Shown here one piece after another: positions 60,689 to 64,000 of a stretch of DNA of 64,000 nt. Within the stretch, counting starts at the first letter, position 1. Each line of letters opens with the position of its first letter. Position numbers and translations under genes: made by a program. Source of the stretch: Streptosporangium canum (GTDB lineage: Bacteria; Actinomycetota; Actinomycetes; Streptosporangiales; Streptosporangiaceae); contig NZ_FOQY01000033.1 of assembly GCF_900113865.1 (NCBI RefSeq), positions 1-64,000 on the forward strand. The letters are read 5' to 3'. The notes beneath the pieces were generated by a model, which made no database searches, had not been told where the DNA came from, and worked only from the letters and a program-made list of their open reading frames with translations.

Positions 60689-61471
60689 ATGAACGGAGTC
60701 ACGATCGGGCAGGCGGCGGCATTCGTCGGCGTCACGGTGAAGACGGTGCGGCATTACCACAAGCTTGGCCTGGTGAAGGAGCCGGAACGCGACAGCTCCG
60801 GCTACCGGCGGTACGGATCGGCCGATCTGCTGCGGCTGGTGCAAGTCCGGACGCTGGCCGCCGCCGGGGTGCCGCTGGCCGAGATCGGACCCTTGCTCGA
60901 CGCCGATGCCGTGCTGTTCGCCGCCGCGCTCGCCGACGTCGAGCGGCAGCTCACCGAACGGATCGAGGAGTTGATCGCGCGGCGTGACACGCTGCACCGG
61001 CTCGCTGACGGCGACCGGGCTCTGCTGGGCGACCGCGCTGTGGCGCTGCTGGAGCGGATGTCCGGCCTCGGATTCCCCGCAGAGGAGGTGGCGGCCACCA
61101 GAGAGGGCTGGGTGCTGGCCAGAGCCCTGGTCCCCGAGGGCTTCGACGACTACCTCACCCATATCGAGCACGCCCTCGAAGACACCCGGTTCGTCGCCTT
61201 GATCAAGCGCGCAACCGAAGCCGCGTCCTGGGAACCGGACGACCCCCGCATCGCCGAGCTCGCCACCGCCATGGCCAACCACTTCCTCGCCAACCCCGAA
61301 CAGCTGAAGATCGTGACCGGTCTGCAAGCCCGCACCGAGGCCGCGACCCGATACACGCTGATCGCCCTCCACGGCGAAGAGCAGGGATCGGCCGCGGCCC
61401 GGGGGGTCACGCTCGTCGAGACCAAGCTCCGCGCCGCCGGCATCCATATCCCCAGACCAGACACCCGCTGA
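60689..61471 (+). CDS. MerR-family regulator
   Basis: 260 residues from ATG 60689 (a GTG 6 bp earlier is in frame). MerR DNA-binding domain GVTIGQAAAFVGVTVKTVRH then SSGYRRYGSADLLRLVQVRT, followed by a dimerisation helix LLDADAVLFAAALADVERQL and a 140-residue helical C-terminal domain (TipA/other ligand-binding group) with no conserved metal cysteines. A 105-bp convergent-free gap separates it from the serine hydrolase on its left; the two may be functionally unrelated. Confidence 0.87.
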   Translation: MNGVTIGQAAAFVGVTVKTVRHYHKLGLVKEPERDSSGYRRYGSADLLRLVQVRTLAAAGVPLAEIGPLLDADAVLFAAALADVERQLTERIEELIARRDTLHRLADGDRALLGDRAVALLERMSGLGFPAEEVAATREGWVLARALVPEGFDDYLTHIEHALEDTRFVALIKRATEAASWEPDDPRIAELATAMANHFLANPEQLKIVTGLQARTEAATRYTLIALHGEEQGSAAARGVTLVETKLRAAGIHIPRPDTR

Positions 61472-61670
61472 CCGCGCCGTGCCCCGGTCCATCGGGGGCC
61501 CGGTAGCAACCGGCCCTCCTGGCGTTCTCCCGTCATGACTACGGCTTTTCGACGAGCGTGGTGTTCGTGGTTCGAGCCCGTCTGCGGGGCCGACCCCCCA
61601 AACGCGGCCGAGCCGGTGAGCTCTTGCGGCGGAAGGAGGCCCCGTGGATCGCTGGGGTCGCGAACGTTGA

Positions 61671-61720
61671 CTTTGTCGCAACCAATGACGCATCCTATTG
61701 CTACAAAGCTTGCGACAAAG
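61671..61720. promoter_or_regulatory. Operator: 11-bp inverted arms, 28-bp spacer
   Basis: CTTTGTCGCAA (61671-61681) and TTGCGACAAAG (61710-61720) are perfect reverse complements and precede the GTG at 61729. TTGACT (61667-61672) overlaps the left arm and could be a -35 box. This is the expected place for the GntR product at 62538 to bind. Confidence 0.65.
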
Positions 61721-61728
61721 GAGGCGCT

Positions 61729-62541
61729 GTGACCCGCGAACCGCTACCGGACACCGGCCCGCCGACGCGCACGACCGATCTGCGCATGGCGGGCGAGTGG
61801 CTGGCCCGGCACGACCTGGCCGACACCCACCCGACCCCGCTGCTCGCCAGCCGGCTGGCGGTCCGCAGACGCGCCCGCCTGGCCACTTACGTCATCCTGG
61901 CCGCGCTGATCATCGTGAGCGCCCTCGCCGCCACTTCCGCTTTCGGCGGCCTCCAGTCGCGTCGCCCGCTGCCGCTGCTGGCCCTGGCCGCGTCGGTGGC
62001 CGGGCTGCTGCTGGCACAGTCGCTGCTCGACCGGTGGGTGCGACGCGTCGACCAGCGGGCGGGCGCGACGCTGTCGCGCAGGGCCGCCCATACGATCCAG
62101 CCCGGCTGGCAGGCCGTGCTCGGCCGGCCGTACGCCGTTTTCGCCGTCGCCACGTTCGCCGGTGCGCTGGTGCTGGCCGCAAGCGCCCTGGCCGTTCCCG
62201 ACCCCACCGTGCGGCAACCGGCCGTCGTCGTGCTGATCGGCCTGCTCGGCGCGACGGCCATCACCGCCCTGCAGCTGCGCCACCCGCTCAGTTTCCCAGT
62301 CGTGGCGGAGGACGAGGAATCGCTGGCCGCCGACGTCATCATGCGCGTCGAGGACGCCCGCGAGCTCACCACGCCGAACGTGCAGTGGTCGCTGCCGGTG
62401 GTGCTGGTCGGCACCGCGCCCGGCTGGTGGAATGCCGCCGCGGTCGCCTACCTGCTCCTGAGCCTGGCCGCGTGCGTCGCGCTCCATGCCAGGACGCCGT
62501 CGTGCGCGACGGTGGCCCGGCGGGCCATGAGCGTCCGATGA
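61729..62541 (+). CDS. Membrane protein encoded with a YtrA-type GntR regulator
   Basis: 270 residues from GTG 61729, eight bases after GGAGG-like GAGG. Six hydrophobic segments, for example LATYVILAALIIVSALAATS, LPLLALAASVAGLLLAQSLL and AVFAVATFAGALVLAASALA. There is a cytoplasmic N-terminus of about 55 residues (TRTTDLRMAGEWLARHDLAD). Its ATGA overlap with the GntR gene (62538) and the shared operator make a two-gene operon. It resembles uncharacterised partners of YtrA regulators and may belong to an efflux function. Confidence 0.75.
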   Translation: MTREPLPDTGPPTRTTDLRMAGEWLARHDLADTHPTPLLASRLAVRRRARLATYVILAALIIVSALAATSAFGGLQSRRPLPLLALAASVAGLLLAQSLLDRWVRRVDQRAGATLSRRAAHTIQPGWQAVLGRPYAVFAVATFAGALVLAASALAVPDPTVRQPAVVVLIGLLGATAITALQLRHPLSFPVVAEDEESLAADVIMRVEDARELTTPNVQWSLPVVLVGTAPGWWNAAAVAYLLLSLAACVALHARTPSCATVARRAMSVR

Positions 62542-62915
62542 TCGTCATCGATGCGGCCTCGCCGGTACCGCCGTTCGAGCAGCTGCGGGCCCAGCTCGCC
62601 CGGCAGATCCAGGACCGCACGCTGGCCGTGGGCGCCCGGCTGCCGACCATCCGCCACCTGGCGGCCGACCTCGGCCTGGCCGTCAACACGGTCGGCCGGG
62701 CCTACCGGGAGCTGGAGGAGGCGGGGCTGATCGAGACGCGCGGGCGGGCGGGCTCGTTCGTGTCGGCCGCCGGCCAGGAAGGCCGGGAGCGGGCCCGCCG
62801 GGCCGCCGCCGACTACGCCGCCGTGATCGCCAGCGTCGGCCTCGACGCGGCCGAAGCGCTCCGCATCGTGCAGGCGGCTCTGGCGGCCGGCGCGGCGGCA
62901 CCGGCCTCGCCATGA
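62538..62915 (+). CDS. GntR-family regulator, YtrA subgroup
   Basis: 125 residues. Winged helix: VPPFEQLRAQLARQIQDRTL, AVGARLPTIRHLAADLGLAV, NTVGRAYRELEEAGLIETRG; the short C-terminal helical tail (about 45 residues, RARRAAADYAAVIASVGLDA) is the YtrA type without a large ligand domain. The ATG overlaps the stop of the membrane protein gene, so it is autoregulated with it, probably through the 11-bp dyad at 61671. Confidence 0.88.
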   Translation: MIVIDAASPVPPFEQLRAQLARQIQDRTLAVGARLPTIRHLAADLGLAVNTVGRAYRELEEAGLIETRGRAGSFVSAAGQEGRERARRAAADYAAVIASVGLDAAEALRIVQAALAAGAAAPASP

Positions 62916-63097
62916 CCGCGACCCGGCCGCGGGGACCAGGCCTTCCCGGGAGTTCCTCGTGTCCGTGTGAACGGAGGCGTATGTACACGCGAGAAGGGTC
63001 TGCCGCGGCAACAGCAGACCCCTCGCAACCCTTGATCCGTGCCTGGTCAGGACAGAAGCGACATCAAAGGGGCTCACCAAAGCGAGCGCTCGACAAG

Positions 63098-63124
63098 CTT
63101 CCCCACGCGTGTGGGGATGCCTTG
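63098..63124. repeat. Solo CRISPR type I-E-like repeat (hairpin)
   Basis: CTTCCCCACGCGTGTGGGGA with flanking GCCTTG: stem CCCCAC, loop GCGT, GTGGGG. The size, GC-rich stem and AT-poor tail match type I-E repeats of actinomycetes, but only one unit is present and no second copy stands at spacer distance. Confidence 0.3.
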
Positions 63125-63190
63125 CTTGGACGTAAGCATGCAGGCTCGCCGGCCCTCGGTGAAGCCACCTGACGGCCGTTTGAGCATCTT

Positions 63191-63245
63191 TGAACTGCCC
63201 TGAACTTCTTCGAACAGCACCGAACACCTGTGAACGCCACCGAAC
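63191..63245. promoter_or_regulatory. Six 10-bp units beginning (T/C)GAAC
   Basis: Units start at 63191, 63201, 63211, 63221, 63231 and 63241; each begins TGAAC or CGAAC, followed by five or six variable bases. The exact helical-turn spacing puts every GAAC on the same face of the DNA. Confidence 0.7.
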
Positions 63246-63691
63246 GACGACGGACGGTGAAGGGCACGTGGAGGGCGGGCGGGCCGGATTTATGGCTATT
63301 CGTCTGAATTCAGACTTCGATCTCAAGGGGGGACCGTTGCGCCATCATTGCTCTATGGGGTCCCGGCAGCAATGGCGGAAAATCCAACGAAACTGGCATT
63401 GACCTGTGGTTTCTTCGCAGCAGGCCGGACGGCCCAAGCTGAATCATCTTCCTGTACACGCAGGTCAGGCCCTACTTCGTTGGATTCACGGCCGAAACTA
63501 CGAGGACCCCTCCCGGGGGCTGGAACGCGTTTTCCGGCCCTCGGCCCGTGCGCCCGTCGAGAGCGTTATACACGCCATACGTCCGAAATATGGGGATTTG
63601 CAGGGTTCCCCGCCCCTCATGTCGATGTCACCGTTGGGGCAGCCCTGGCCGGCCACGGCTCCTTGCGCTTGCGGACAAGGAGTCATCGCGT

Positions 63692-64000
63692 ATGAACCTC
63701 AAAACCACGCTGGGAGCGTTCGCTCTCATGACGGTCGTCGCCATGGGCGCGACGGCGCCGGCGAGCGGCGCGGAGACCACGAGCACGGTGCCCCGGCTCG
63801 CCACGGCACACAGTACGGGCACGGACGGGAGCCTCTCCTCCGGCCAGGTGCTCCTGGGCTCAGGCAACAGTCACTTCAACGGCAACCCGGTGACCATCCA
63901 GACCACGAACTCCGGGAGCCTGTACTCCCTGAACGACCCCACCCGCCCCGGTCTGAGCTGCGGCCCTCTCAACGGCCCCGTCTTCACCAAGACGACCGAC
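63692..64000 (+). CDS. Secreted protein, start (cut by window edge); possibly M4-type metalloprotease
   Basis: The first 103 residues are inside the window. Signal peptide MNLKTTLGAFALMTVVAMGA with cleavage near ASG-AE (residue 27). The mature start, VLLGSGNSHFNGNPVTIQTT and LYSLNDPTRPGLSCG, then NGPVFTKTTD, resembles the start of the mature thermolysin-type protease domain (SG.v.l.t......Y.L.D.tR.......G..ftd.d..WG), but no propeptide precedes it and the HExxH motif lies beyond the window, so this is uncertain. Confidence 0.55.
   Translation, partial: MNLKTTLGAFALMTVVAMGATAPASGAETTSTVPRLATAHSTGTDGSLSSGQVLLGSGNSHFNGNPVTIQTTNSGSLYSLNDPTRPGLSCGPLNGPVFTKTTD

Larger units (their letters stand above)
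62916..63691. other. 775-bp gap: CRISPR-like hairpin, phased GAAC array, no gene
   Basis: No coding region is convincing. Notable content: a GC-rich hairpin at 63098-63124 and a six-unit 10-bp array at 63191-63245. The last 100 bp before 63692 are GC-rich leader with no clear boxes. Confidence 0.5.

Noticed and set aside
62916-63190. A CRISPR array
   Set aside because: Only one repeat-like unit is present; no second unit at 60-62 bp spacing in either direction.

Overview
This window is high-GC actinomycete DNA. Codon use, SigE-type and LuxR/TetR/MerR/YtrA-type regulators, leaderless-type starts, and DUF998/DinB/TrmO-like fragments all fit that; a Streptosporangiaceae- or Nonomuraea-like genus is my inference only. 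It is an accessory region. Working genes (mostly regulator plus efflux pump or enzyme cassettes) are separated by layers of dead or dying mobile DNA from the IS200/IS605, IS3, IS481-like, IS256, IS701, IS110, IS5 and Tn3 families. Both ends are cut: TnpB at base 1 and a secreted protein at base 64000.

Layout. 0-3.2 kb: an IS200/IS605 pair, a cupin protein, a MazG-like pyrophosphohydrolase, and a chimeric frame with HamA-like and Nudix pieces. 3.3-8.5 kb: two efflux pumps, each divergent from its regulator (HxlR, TetR), with an oxidoreductase coupled to the second pump. 8.6-12.2 kb: transposon scrap, including an IS256 element with a frameshift. 12.3-15.1 kb: a compact ArsR - AHSA1 - DHA2 pump - FMN-binding protein operon read from a leaderless-type promoter. 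15.4-16.8 kb: Tn3 and IS701 relics. 17-22 kb: a MazF-like toxin, then an ABC transporter operon that also encodes its histidine kinase and response regulator, preceded by large palindromes. 23-32 kb: a secreted phospholipase D-like protein, a 1.26-kb segment bounded by 110-bp inverted repeats, a RibD-fold reductase, several broken genes, a short cytochrome b-like protein and an IS110 element. 32.5-39.6 kb: a small membrane protein, an MFS/TetR pair, a type I restriction remnant, and a ketopantoate-reductase-like / P450 / ferredoxin operon with its TetR. 40-43 kb: a tyrosine recombinase divergent from a coiled-coil protein, with a lox-like core site between them, as in the TnpS/TnpT resolution modules of Tn4651-type transposons. 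43-44.1 kb: a TetR remnant and a methyltransferase.

The centrepiece is 44.4-55.1 kb. A 10.2-kb Tn3-family transposon (44467-54691) with 44-bp inverted repeats and an intact transposase has split a trmO/tsaA-like gene: codons for the first 15 residues lie on the left and the rest of the protein on the right. Inside it, two 240-bp miniature elements with 36-bp terminal inverted repeats stand as direct repeats around 2.1 kb of DNA encoding a TetR regulator and an acyltransferase. Their flanks (GTAAT-unit-TTCCA ... TTCCA-unit-GTAAA) are what an unresolved replicative cointegrate leaves behind. The transposon also carries a GNAT acetyltransferase, an IS5-type transposase, and an ECF sigma factor coupled to a membrane-anchored MltG-like protein.

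55-64 kb: more fragments, an OmpA-domain lipoprotein, a serine hydrolase fused to an unusual N-terminal domain, a MerR regulator, a membrane protein/YtrA-type GntR pair with an 11-bp inverted operator, a 10-bp-phased GAAC array, and the start of a secreted protein.
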